This document shows, one piece after another, positions 19,864 through 28,187 of a stretch of 64,000 bases of DNA (position 1 is its first letter; every line of letters starts with the position of its first letter). A program made the translations under genes and the position numbers. Under the pieces are notes generated by a model. It did no database searches. It saw only the letters and a list, made by a program, of their open reading frames with translations, and was not told the origin of the DNA. The stretch comes from Bacillus kexueae (GTDB lineage Bacteria > Bacillota > Bacilli > Bacillales > Aeribacillaceae): positions 1 through 64,000 of the forward strand of contig NZ_JALAZE010000002.1 in the NCBI RefSeq assembly GCF_022809095.1. The letters are read 5' to 3'.

Positions 19864-21315
19864 ATGACCTCAATCCCCAATTGGCTAAAAAAGCGCGCTC
19901 ACTTAACGCCTGATCGAATTGCATTAACTGTTAATGAGGAAAATATCACTTTTTCAATGTTAGAAAGATTGGTATCAAAACGTGCTCGACAATTGGCTAC
20001 TTTAGGTGTTCAACGACATGATTATGTTGGAATTTTAATGAAGAATAGTATTGAAATGGTCATCACAATTCATGCTATTCATTATATAGGTGCAGTTGCA
20101 GTCTTCTTCAATAACCGCTTAACTGAAAGAGAAATAACCTGGCAAACTAATGACGCTAGCGTGAAATTTACCATTTATGATGAACATACCGCTCATTTGT
20201 CTCATAATCTTATCGCAGTTTCCATCAAAGAGATTCAAACACTAGAAGAAAGCGACGTTGAGATCATGTCAGAATATCATTTAAACGAAGTGGCAACAGT
20301 TATGTATACTTCAGGCACGACTGGAAATCCAAAAGGTGTGCTCCAAACATATGGAAACCATTGGTGGAGTGCGATTGGCTCGGTATTAAATATTGGATTG
20401 CAAGAAAAAGATACGTGGCTTTGTGCTGTACCACTTTTCCATATAAGTGGTTTGTCCATTCTAATGAGAAGTATCATTTACGGAATACGCGTCATTCTTC
20501 ATCCTTCTTTTCATCCGGAAAAAGCGAATGAGGCTATTATAAACGAAGGTGTATCCATCGTATCTGTTGTAAGCACGATGCTTCAGCAGATGATTGATGG
20601 GCTTGGAGGTAAAAACTACCCGAGTACGTTTCGCTGTATGCTGTTAGGGGGAGGACCAGCCCCTTTATCTCTGCTTCAAAAATGCCAAAAGAAAGAGATT
20701 GATGTATTCCAAACATATGGAATGACAGAAACAGCTTCACAAGTAGTCACTTTAGCACCTGAATACAGCGTGTCCAAGTTAGGCTCTGCAGGTAAACCGT
20801 TATATCCGGTTGAAATGAGAATTTTAAAAGATGGGAAAGCATGTAATCCATTTGAAGAGGGAGAAATAGTTATTAAGGGTCCGAATGTAACAATAGGTTA
20901 TTTGAATCGTCCAGATGCGACAGGTGAGGCCATTCGAGATGGATGGTTTTACACAGGAGATATTGGCTATGTTGATGAAGAAGGGTTTCTATATGTATTA
21001 GACCGTCGCAAAGATTTGATTGTTTCAGGAGGAGAGAATGTATACCCAGCTGAAGTGGAGGCAATTTTAGTTTCTCATGAGTATGTGGAAGATGCGGGAG
21101 TCATCGGACGAAAAGATGCGAAGTGGGGACAAGTGCCTGTGGCTTTTGTCGTTACTTCTAAACAGATTTCCGAATTAGAATTAATCGCTTTCTGTCAAAA
21201 GCAACTAGCAAAGTATAAAATTCCAAAAGAAATACGATTCGTGAAAAATCTTCCTCGAAACGCCTCCAAAAAATTGCTGCGAAGAAAATTACAAGAGTGG
21301 TTGGATGACGAATGA
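19864..21315 (+). CDS. menE: o-Succinylbenzoate-CoA ligase MenE
   Basis: Activates o-succinylbenzoate with ATP and CoA. The 483-aa ANL-superfamily enzyme has the P-loop-like MYTSGTTGNPKGV near residue 147, YGMTETASQ near 287, YTGDIGYVDEEGFLYVLDRRKDLIVSGGENVYPAEVE in the hinge region, and catalytic Lys in the C-terminal NASKKLLRRK. AAGGAG precedes the ATG. The ATGA overlap with menC shows coupling. Confidence 0.95.
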   Translation: MTSIPNWLKKRAHLTPDRIALTVNEENITFSMLERLVSKRARQLATLGVQRHDYVGILMKNSIEMVITIHAIHYIGAVAVFFNNRLTEREITWQTNDASVKFTIYDEHTAHLSHNLIAVSIKEIQTLEESDVEIMSEYHLNEVATVMYTSGTTGNPKGVLQTYGNHWWSAIGSVLNIGLQEKDTWLCAVPLFHISGLSILMRSIIYGIRVILHPSFHPEKANEAIINEGVSIVSVVSTMLQQMIDGLGGKNYPSTFRCMLLGGGPAPLSLLQKCQKKEIDVFQTYGMTETASQVVTLAPEYSVSKLGSAGKPLYPVEMRILKDGKACNPFEEGEIVIKGPNVTIGYLNRPDATGEAIRDGWFYTGDIGYVDEEGFLYVLDRRKDLIVSGGENVYPAEVEAILVSHEYVEDAGVIGRKDAKWGQVPVAFVVTSKQISELELIAFCQKQLAKYKIPKEIRFVKNLPRNASKKLLRRKLQEWLDDE

Positions 21316-22421
21316 TCAAAGTAAAAGAAGTGAAGATTTATCATATAGGGATGAGGTTGAAAGCTCCTTTCCAAACGAGCTTAGGTACGGTAGAAGAAAG
21401 AGAAAGCTTAATAATAGAAGTCATTGATCAAGACGGTGTCAGCGGTTGGGGAGAAGTAGTAGCCTTTTCAACACCTTGGTATACCGAAGAGACCATTAAG
21501 ACGGCTTATCATATACTAAAAGCTTTCTTAATTCCGGTCATATTGAAAAAAGAAATTGTACACCCAAGGCATGTACACTCTATGTTTAATCATGTAAAGC
21601 GTAACCAAATGGCGAAGGCAGGAATTGAACTAGCAATTTGGGACCTTTTTTCCAAGAAAGAACACCGTTCACTATCTCGTATTCTCGGAGGCACTCGTTC
21701 CAAAATTGAAGCAGGTGTTGTGATTAGTATCGCCTCCATACCCAACATGTTGGCTGAGATTGAAAAACGTTTGGCTGAAGGCTATAAGCGATTTAAGGTG
21801 AAAATTAACCCGGCAATCGATTACGAATTGATCAAAGAAATTCGTGTTCATTTTCCTGAATTACCTTTAATGGCTGATGCAAATTCTGCTTACACATTAA
21901 AAGATTTAAGTAAGCTACAGCGATTAGATGATTTTCAATTGATGATGATTGAGCAACCTCTGCGTGCGGACGATATTGTCGAACACCGCTTACTACAAGA
22001 GAATTTGCAAACGCCGATTTGTTTAGATGAGAGTATAGCTTCATTCCATGATGCATTTAGCGCAATTCAATTAAAAAGCTGTCAAATCATTAATATTAAA
22101 GCAGGGCGAATTGGAGGCTTATGGGAAGCGAAAAAAGTTCATGATCTTTGTCAACAACATGATATTCAAATATGGTGTGGAGGTATGCTAGAGACTGGAA
22201 TCTCTCGTGCTCACAATATTGCGTTAGCTTCTTTGCCTCATTTTACAATTCCGGGGGATATTTCATCATCAAGTCGTTACTGGGAAGAAGATATAATCGT
22301 CCCACTTGTAGAAGTGAAAGATGGGACTGTCAATGTACCGACGGGGGCAGGGATCGGATTTGAAGTCAATCGAAGAAGACTACGAAGTGTGGCAAAGCAT
22401 ATTGAGAGCGTAACATGTTGA
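21312..22421 (+). CDS. menC: o-Succinylbenzoate synthase MenC
   Basis: Dehydrates SHCHC to o-succinylbenzoate. A 369-aa enolase-superfamily protein with the KxK pair in KVKINP near residue 163, metal ligands in ADANSAYT, IEQPL and CLDESI (D/E/D), and the second catalytic Lys in NIKAGRIGG near residue 262. Last gene of the operon, followed by a terminator. Related family members act as N-succinylamino-acid racemases, but the operon fixes the role. Confidence 0.94.
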   Translation: MIKVKEVKIYHIGMRLKAPFQTSLGTVEERESLIIEVIDQDGVSGWGEVVAFSTPWYTEETIKTAYHILKAFLIPVILKKEIVHPRHVHSMFNHVKRNQMAKAGIELAIWDLFSKKEHRSLSRILGGTRSKIEAGVVISIASIPNMLAEIEKRLAEGYKRFKVKINPAIDYELIKEIRVHFPELPLMADANSAYTLKDLSKLQRLDDFQLMMIEQPLRADDIVEHRLLQENLQTPICLDESIASFHDAFSAIQLKSCQIINIKAGRIGGLWEAKKVHDLCQQHDIQIWCGGMLETGISRAHNIALASLPHFTIPGDISSSSRYWEEDIIVPLVEVKDGTVNVPTGAGIGFEVNRRRLRSVAKHIESVTC

Positions 22422-22602
22422 AAATTATATTTTGACAGGGAAGTACATTCAGAAATTTAAAATATCTTAAGTAAAACTATTGTTTTTAGTGATTTACAAC
22501 GTTGTAAAATTCGATTTTGTTGATTTGTATCAAAAAGAACCATCGATTATGCTAATAACTGAAAGGCAAGTAAGGGGTAAAAGACGCTTCCCCTTCCGGT
22601 AT

Positions 22603-22633
22603 AGACTAGTGTAAATAGCACTAGTCTTTTTTT
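22603..22633 (+). terminator. Terminator of the men operon
   Basis: AGACTAGTG / CACTAGTCT with a 7-nt loop, followed by seven T. R1 copy 2 starts four bases later. Confidence 0.9.
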
Positions 22634-22636
22634 GTT

Positions 22637-22802
22637 GTTACAGAAAGTTTAAATTCAATAAAGTGTTAAAGTATTCTCTTTACAGTTTTTTGTGTCTAGC
22701 TCAAAGTGCCATCATCTCGGGTCGCTTCGGCCCTACTGTGGCGACGGAAGCCTCATCGCAGGTCCTCCAGCGTCCTTCGCCTAAGGACTTGCGCTTTTCT
22801 TA
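22637..22802 (+). repeat. R1 dispersed repeat, copy 2
   Basis: Nearly full-length R1 with several core substitutions (AAAGTGCC for AAGCGCC, CCCTACTG) and a short tail lacking the second GCGCTTT block. Directly after the men terminator. Confidence 0.93.
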
Positions 22803-22887
22803 GTTCTGCCTTATTTACATGAAGGCTTTGCTGGAACCGCCTAATTCCTAGGTGCATAAGATAATTCGGAATGTCGAAACATTACTG

Positions 22888-22936
22888 TTGACATGAAAGT
22901 TTGTTTGAGGTTATATTTGTTGTGCGAGGGAAACTT
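22888..22936 (+). promoter_or_regulatory. mntA promoter with candidate MntR operator
   Basis: TTGACA (22888-22893), a 17-bp spacer and TTATAT (22911-22916) form a sigma-A promoter. Directly downstream, TTGTGCGAGGGAAACTT (22920-22936) closely resembles the MntR boxes of B. subtilis mntA/mntH as I recall them. The position over the start site implies manganese-dependent repression of mntABCD. Confidence 0.7.
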
Positions 22937-23033
22937 TTTGTCCCAAGATAAATAATTGGATTGATTAGTTTTTTTTACCATCATTTTTTCCTTTATGCAA
23001 AAAATGTGGTTTTAGGAAAGGGAGGATACTTAA

Positions 23034-23960
23034 ATGAAAAAATGGATTTTAACGACAATATCTTGTTTAATGTTAATTGCATTATCAGCATGTAGTGGGG
23101 ATTCAGCTAATAATGCAGATGATGGCAAGATTAAAGTGACTACAACGATTGCACAAATTGCAGATATCGCTGAAAATGTTGGTATGGACCTTGTTGAAAC
23201 AGAATCTTTAATGGGACCTGGAATCGATCCTCATTTATACAAAGCTTCCCAAGGAGATATTAAAAAATTGCAGGATGCTGATATTATTTTTTACAATGGA
23301 CTTCATCTTGAAGGTAAAATGGGAGAAGTATTAGAAAAGATGGCTGAAGACCGCCCAACGGTTGCCATTACACGTGATATAAGTGAAGATCAATTAATCG
23401 CAGACCCTGAAAATCCAAACATGCACGATCCACACGTTTGGTTTGATGTGGATCTATGGAAAATTGCTGTAGATACAGTAACGGAAGAATTATCTCAATT
23501 GTCACCAGAACATAAGGATGAATTCATGAAAAACGCAGAAAGCTACAAGAAGCAATTAGATGATTTATATAATGAATCGGTACAAAAAATAGAGCAAATT
23601 AACGAAAACAGCCGTGTTTTAGTAACAGCTCATGATGCTTTTGCCTATTTTGGACGTTCATTTGGTTTTGAAGTAATGGGGTTACAAGGTTTAAGTACAG
23701 ATTCTGAGTATGGCTTGCGCGATGTTCAAAATTTAATTGATGTGCTAGTTGAACGAGATATTAAAGCGGTATTTATTGAAAGTAGTATTTCTGAAAAGTC
23801 GATTAATGCTGTTGTAGAAGGTGCAAAAGAACGTGAGCATGAAGTGAAAATTGGAGGAGAATTATTCTCTGACGCGATGGGAGAAGAAGGAACAGAGGAA
23901 GGTACGTACATTGGAATGTATAAGCACAATATTGAAACGATTGTCTCGGCTTTAAAATAG
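23034..23960 (+). CDS. mntA: Manganese ABC transporter substrate-binding lipoprotein MntA
   Basis: The lipoprotein signal peptide ends in the lipobox LSAC (Cys near residue 20). The 308-aa protein is a cluster A-I (TroA/PsaA/ZnuA-type) metal receptor. Likely metal ligands lie in GIDPHLYK, DPHVWFDVDLWK, the ESS of FIESSISEK, and the aspartate of GELFSDAMG. It has no His-rich loop, as expected for a Mn rather than a Zn receptor. It heads mntABCD, with spacings of about 13 nt to mntB. Confidence 0.93.
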   Translation: MKKWILTTISCLMLIALSACSGDSANNADDGKIKVTTTIAQIADIAENVGMDLVETESLMGPGIDPHLYKASQGDIKKLQDADIIFYNGLHLEGKMGEVLEKMAEDRPTVAITRDISEDQLIADPENPNMHDPHVWFDVDLWKIAVDTVTEELSQLSPEHKDEFMKNAESYKKQLDDLYNESVQKIEQINENSRVLVTAHDAFAYFGRSFGFEVMGLQGLSTDSEYGLRDVQNLIDVLVERDIKAVFIESSISEKSINAVVEGAKEREHEVKIGGELFSDAMGEEGTEEGTYIGMYKHNIETIVSALK

Positions 23961-23973
23961 GAGGTTTAATTTT

Positions 23974-24726
23974 ATGGCACATCCACTCACTGTAGAAAAT
24001 ATAACGGTTGCCTATCATAAAAAGCCAGTTCTTCAAGAAGTGAGCTTTGAGGTTCCAGAAGGAAAACTCATTGGAATTGTCGGTCCAAATGGAGCGGGGA
24101 AGTCCACGCTCATTAAAACATTGTTAGGTTTAGTGCCGAAAGCATCTGGAAATATCTCGTTTTTTGGGAGCACGTATAAAAAGCAATTGAAACGAATCGG
24201 TTATGTTCCTCAACGTGGTACAGTGGACTGGGACTTTCCTACAAATGCACTCGATGTCGTGACAATGGGACGTTACGGTCATATTGGATGGATGAAAAGA
24301 CCGAAGAAAGAAGATATCGAAATAGCAAAAGCATGTTTAGATAAAGTAGGGATGCTGGAGTATGCAGATCGTCAAATAAGCCAGTTATCTGGGGGACAAC
24401 AACAGCGCGTATTCTTAGCAAGAGCACTTGCACAGGATGCGGATCTATATTTTATGGATGAACCGTTTGTTGGCGTCGATGCCGCAACTGAAAAAGCCAT
24501 TATTGTTTTATTAAATGAGTTAAAGGCAAAGGGAAAAACGGTGCTCGTTGTACACCATGATTTGCAGACCGTTGAAGAGTATTTTGATTGGGTATTGCTT
24601 TTAAATATGCGCGTCGTTGCTTTCGGTGAAACAGAGCAAGTGTTTAATTTAGAAAACTTGCAGAAAACGTACGGTGGGAAATTAGCCTACCTTGAGGACC
24701 GTCCAACCCTTGTAAAGGAAAAGTAG
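23974..24726 (+). CDS. mntB: Manganese ABC transporter ATPase MntB
   Basis: A 250-aa ABC ATPase. Walker A is GPNGAGKST near residue 40, the Q-loop is GYVPQRG, the signature is LSGGQQQRV near 140, Walker B is LYFMDEPFVGVD, and the H-loop is VVHHDLQT. The WDFPTNALDVVTMGRYGHIGW segment is typical of Mn/Zn/Fe uptake ATPases of this family. It lies between the receptor and two permease genes. Confidence 0.94.
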   Translation: MAHPLTVENITVAYHKKPVLQEVSFEVPEGKLIGIVGPNGAGKSTLIKTLLGLVPKASGNISFFGSTYKKQLKRIGYVPQRGTVDWDFPTNALDVVTMGRYGHIGWMKRPKKEDIEIAKACLDKVGMLEYADRQISQLSGGQQQRVFLARALAQDADLYFMDEPFVGVDAATEKAIIVLLNELKAKGKTVLVVHHDLQTVEEYFDWVLLLNMRVVAFGETEQVFNLENLQKTYGGKLAYLEDRPTLVKEK

Positions 24727-24740
24727 GAGTTGATTTATTC

Positions 24741-26051
24741 ATGAAGGATCTACTCATGCAGTTGCAAGATCCTAACACACAATGGGTGCTTTTTGGAACT
24801 GTTTTGTTAGGAATCGCTAGTGGTGTGCTCGGAAGTTTTTCTCTATTACGGAAACAAAGTTTAATAGGCGATGCGATGGCTCATGCAGCTTTACCAGGCG
24901 TATGCATCGCCTTTTTAATATATGGTAGTAAATCGTTGCTTTGGTTTATTGTTGGTGCCGCCGTTGCTGGCTTTATTTCAACGTGGCTCATTCATGTTAT
25001 CGTGAAAATGTCACGTGTAAAAGAGGATTCAGCAATCGGGATCGTTTTATCTGTGTTTTTCGGATTTGGAATTGTGCTTTTAACATATATTCAAAATGAA
25101 AGTACAGGTAATAAGAGTGGGTTAGATGATTTTATATTCGGCCAAGCGGCCTCTTTAGTACGAGCAGATGTCATACTAATCTCGTCTATCTCAATTGTCC
25201 TTCTTTTTATTACGGCGTTGTTCTTTAAGGAATTTAAAGTGATTACGTTTGATCCGGCATTCGCAAAAGGTTTAGGCATTCCGGTGAAATGGTTAGATAG
25301 CTTATTAATATTAATGATTGTGTTAGCAGTTGTAATAGGGTTACAAGCGGTTGGGGTTGTATTGATGGCGGCCATGCTTATTACACCAGCTATAGCTGCT
25401 AGATATTGGACCGATCGACTAAGCCTGATGATTATCATTTCAGGTGCGATTGGTGCTATATCAGGTGGTGTCGGTACATTGATTAGTACAACAATGAGGG
25501 GTCTTCCAACTGGACCGTTGATTATTGTTGCTGCAACCATCATCTTTTTGATATCGCTTGTGTTTGCTCCAAAAAAAGGATTGCTAGCAGCTTTTATTAA
25601 GCATATGAAAATGAGGAAAAAAACGGCTGTGCAGCAATTTCTGTTGTCTCTTTATGACTTAAGTGAACAACGAAGTTTTGGTCAACAATCTCTGGATATT
25701 AATGAGGTATTTACGAGACGAAAAATCCAAGCAAATCTTCACTCATATGTGATGAAAGAGCTGGAAAACAAAGGGTTTATCCAAGTTGAAAAAAATCAGG
25801 TATCTTTAACTGATAAAGGGTTAGAAGTAGCTTATGAACTAACGGTAGAACAACGTCTTTATGAAACATATTTAATGCATGAATTCGAGTTCCAGAGCTC
25901 ATTAAACAATAAAGAGTTTCAATTTACATTACTAAACGAGATGGAACAACATCGATTATATGAGCTAATGAAAATGCATGGTCGTATGCCGTTACTAGTT
26001 CCGCAAGCTTCGAAGTGGAAAGAGAAGAAGGTGTTTATGAATGAGCTATGA
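24741..26051 (+). CDS. mntC: Manganese ABC transporter permease MntC with C-terminal winged-helix-like domain
   Basis: The N-terminal ~285 residues form an ABC-3 family membrane domain with about eight or nine TM segments (GSFSLLRKQSLIGDAMAHAALPGV, FDPAFAKGLGIP, AAMLITPAIAARYW). The C-terminal ~150 residues are soluble and resemble the DtxR/MntR winged helix plus helical domain (NEVFTRRKIQANLHSYVMKELENKGFIQVEKNQVSLTDKGLEVA). B. subtilis MntC has a similar length. The extension could sense metal or gate transport. It overlaps mntD by 11 nt. Confidence 0.93.
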   Translation: MKDLLMQLQDPNTQWVLFGTVLLGIASGVLGSFSLLRKQSLIGDAMAHAALPGVCIAFLIYGSKSLLWFIVGAAVAGFISTWLIHVIVKMSRVKEDSAIGIVLSVFFGFGIVLLTYIQNESTGNKSGLDDFIFGQAASLVRADVILISSISIVLLFITALFFKEFKVITFDPAFAKGLGIPVKWLDSLLILMIVLAVVIGLQAVGVVLMAAMLITPAIAARYWTDRLSLMIIISGAIGAISGGVGTLISTTMRGLPTGPLIIVAATIIFLISLVFAPKKGLLAAFIKHMKMRKKTAVQQFLLSLYDLSEQRSFGQQSLDINEVFTRRKIQANLHSYVMKELENKGFIQVEKNQVSLTDKGLEVAYELTVEQRLYETYLMHEFEFQSSLNNKEFQFTLLNEMEQHRLYELMKMHGRMPLLVPQASKWKEKKVFMNEL

Positions 26052-26928
26052 GGCATGGATTTTACTAACGGCATCGCTCGTAGGAGCTAGCTGTGGATTG
26101 ATTGGAACATTTCTCGTTTTACGGAAAATGGCAATGCTTTCAGATGCCATTAGCCATAGTGTCATTTTAGGTATTGTCGGTGCATACTTTATTAGTCATT
26201 CTTTAAATGGTGTGTATATGTTAGTAGGAGCGGGGATTGTAGGGCTTCTCACCACATTATTCGTGCAAATGCTCCATGATAGGGGCGTTCAGTCTGATGC
26301 AGCAATTGGAGTTGTGTTCACCTTTTTGTTTGCAGTCGGAGTCATTATTTTATCTCTCTACGGTGGAAATGTTCATCTTGATGTCGAACATGCGTTAATG
26401 GGAGAAATCGCGTTTATTCCTTGGGATACGATTGAAATAAACGGTGTAGACTTTGGACCTCAAGCGGTATGGATGCTTGGATTTGTACTCTTGATTAACG
26501 TCATATTAATAGCTCTTTTTTACAAAGAATTCAAAATTTCAGCTTTTGACCCTGAAATGGCAGTTGCGCTAGGCATTCCAGTAACCTTTTTTCATTATTT
26601 GCAAATGACAATGCTCTCGTTTACCACAGTCGCTTCGTTTGATAGTGTTGGAGCCATTCTTGTTGTGGCCCTCATCATTGTACCTGCTGCTACAGCGTAT
26701 TTATTAACAGATCGACTCATTCACATGCTCTGGATAAGTGTTACTATTGGGATCCTCTCCGCTTTCATAGGGTATTATGCTGCAAGCTTTTATAATGTTT
26801 CGATATCAGGCGCGATGGCGAGTGCAACAGGAGTATTATTCGCCTTAGCATTCATTTTCTCACCACTTCATGGATTGCTTGGAAAATGGTTAGCTAAAAA
26901 ACGCATTTCATATGACGCACAAAATTGA
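26041..26928 (+). CDS. mntD: Manganese ABC transporter permease MntD
   Basis: A 295-aa ABC-3 family permease paralogous to the membrane half of MntC (GLIGTFLVLRKMAMLSDAISHSVILG, FDPEMAVALGIP, VALIIVPAATAYLLTDR). It lacks the soluble extension and presumably forms the second half of the channel. A terminator follows. Confidence 0.94.
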   Translation: MSYEAWILLTASLVGASCGLIGTFLVLRKMAMLSDAISHSVILGIVGAYFISHSLNGVYMLVGAGIVGLLTTLFVQMLHDRGVQSDAAIGVVFTFLFAVGVIILSLYGGNVHLDVEHALMGEIAFIPWDTIEINGVDFGPQAVWMLGFVLLINVILIALFYKEFKISAFDPEMAVALGIPVTFFHYLQMTMLSFTTVASFDSVGAILVVALIIVPAATAYLLTDRLIHMLWISVTIGILSAFIGYYAASFYNVSISGAMASATGVLFALAFIFSPLHGLLGKWLAKKRISYDAQN

Positions 26929-26939
26929 AATGAAGGATT

Positions 26940-26972
26940 AAAAGGTATCTAGATCGTCTAGGTACCTTTTTT
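26940..26972 (+). terminator. Terminator of the mnt operon
   Basis: AAAGGTA..TAGA-TCG-TCTA..TACCTTT followed by a T-run. Confidence 0.88.
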
Positions 26973-27035
26973 GTTGTAGGCTGTTTTCGTTTAGATTGTT
27001 TCTTTTTCAGTCATTTTTAAAATGAATTCTGAACA

Positions 27036-27213
27036 TTGCGCTACGGACACTTGCTTTCCGCGGGGAGGAAGTCGAGCCTCCTCGGCATGCGCCTGTGGGG
27101 TCTCGACCTTTCCTCTTTATCCCGCAGGAGTCAAGTGCCCTCCGCTCCATTACAAAGGGAAAAACGATTCTCAACAATACACACTAAAAGCAACAATTTT
27201 TTAGAAAAGAGCC
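27036..27213 (+). repeat. R2 dispersed repeat, longest copy
   Basis: GC-rich element flanked by an imperfect terminal inverted repeat: CGGACACTTGCTTTCCGCGG on the left, CCCGCAGGAGTCAAGTGCCC on the right. An AT-rich tail ends in TAGAAAAGAGCC. That tail also occurs at 29437 and 59206. Short ORFs inside have no RBS and I treat them as spurious. Confidence 0.8.
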
Positions 27214-27216
27214 TTG

Positions 27217-27240
27217 TTGTAAAATGTATAAATTTCTTTA
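27217..27240. repeat. 24-bp direct repeat, left copy
   Basis: TTGTAAAATGTATAAATTTC plus TTTA, identical to 27538-27561. The pair brackets R1 copy 3 and the following ~125 bp. Confidence 0.85.
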
Positions 27241-27242
27241 TT

Positions 27243-27412
27243 GTTACAGAAAGTTTAAGTTCAATAAAGTGTTAAAGTATCTCTTTACAGTTTTTTTTGT
27301 CTAGCTCCAAGCGCCATCATCTCGGGTCGCTTCGGCCCTGCTGTGGCGACGGAAGCCTCCTCGCAGGTCCTCCAGCGCCCTTCGCCTAAAGACTTGCGCT
27401 TTGCGCTTTTTC
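27243..27412 (+). repeat. R1 dispersed repeat, copy 3
   Basis: R1 copy placed between the R2 element and a unique stretch. It ends with GCGCTTTTTCT and has a longer T-run before the core. Confidence 0.93.
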
Positions 27413-27650
27413 TGTGAAAATAAAAATTACCTATGAGCTGAATGAGCGATCATGATAGGTAGATAGTAGAAAGGAAACCCCGGGGAGAATAAATTTTCAT
27501 GTCCGGGGTGTGAGTGTAAAATCACGTATGTTTCTTATTGTAAAATGTATAAATTTCTTTACTAACGTGTTGTGCTTTTTTACTCCATTACGATGTCCAG
27601 TCATAAATAGTATATTGCTTTTTTATAATAGTTTTAACAAATATGGTTAC
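27413..27650. other. Non-coding stretch with a GC hairpin
   Basis: Contains the inverted repeat ACCCCGG (27477 area) / CCGGGGT (27510 area) and the second 24-bp direct repeat. I see no credible gene. Confidence 0.55.
27538..27561. repeat. 24-bp direct repeat, right copy
   Basis: Exact match to 27217-27240, 321 bp away. Confidence 0.85.
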
Positions 27651-27701
27651 AAAAAAGAGGCTAGAAGGAGTAATATTCATCCTTCTCAGTTAGCCTCTCT
27701 T
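27651..27701 (-). terminator. Terminator of the 62-aa minus-strand gene
   Basis: Outer GAGGCTA/TAGCCTC and inner GAAGGA/TCCTTC pairings. On the minus strand it is followed by TTTTTT. Confidence 0.85.
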
Positions 27702-27712
27702 GAAGGTGCTTA

Positions 27713-27901
27713 TTATTCTTCATGGAATAGGGGAGCATAGTCACTGGCATATAGATGTTTTTCTATCTCTTTGGGGATGTGTTCGAAGGAATCATATTCA
27801 TAACTCCAAAGGTTTAAAAAAGATTGAATGGAAGTTTGATACGTCTCTTTCGTAGCTTTTTTTAATTCATGTTGAAAGGTTCTAGCTAAGCTTTCCATCA
27901 T
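27713..27901 (-). CDS. Small protein of unknown function, 62 aa
   Basis: MMESLARTFQHELKK to YAPLFHEE. An excellent AAGGAGG sits 4-7 nt before the two adjacent ATGs, and a terminator follows the stop, so this looks like a real single-gene unit. Predicted soluble and helical, rich in aromatic and acidic residues, with no signal peptide. The family is not recognised. Confidence 0.72.
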   Translation of the reverse strand: MMESLARTFQHELKKATKETYQTSIQSFLNLWSYEYDSFEHIPKEIEKHLYASDYAPLFHEE

Positions 27902-28002
27902 ATATCCTCCTTCAATTCAGATGAATACAGAGGATATCATTTGTTTTTTTGTTTATTTTATTCAACGTATCTGTATGAAATAATTGACCTATTATACGCC
28001 AA

Positions 28003-28040
28003 AATAAAAAGAGGTTGTTCAGAAGTACAACCTCTATCTT
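28003..28040 (-). terminator. Terminator downstream of the zinc-binding protein gene
   Basis: AGAGGTTGT / ACAACCTCT with a T-rich tail on the minus strand. Confidence 0.8.
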
Positions 28041-28187
28041 TATAAAAAAATCATTTCAATTGCGGAGTGTTTCAGCGGTATTAGTTTTTACTCCTAGCGT
28101 CTAGCGAACTGAAGATAACTCAATATCTAGATTATCTCAGTAAGTAAGAGGCTTCCTTCATTCAACGCTGTGCACGGCTGCACTTTT
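28041..28187. other. Non-coding stretch, nothing assigned
   Basis: A ~150-bp stretch between the terminator and the stop of the zinc receptor gene. Fragments such as GCGTCTAGCG look repeat-like but I could not align them convincingly to R1 or R2. Confidence 0.5.

Noticed and set aside
28041-28187. Decayed reverse-orientation R1 copy
   Set aside because: Only short fragments (GCGTCTAGCG, GTGCAC..) are reminiscent, and no consistent alignment to R1 was possible. If real it would break the single-orientation rule, so it deserves an alignment check.
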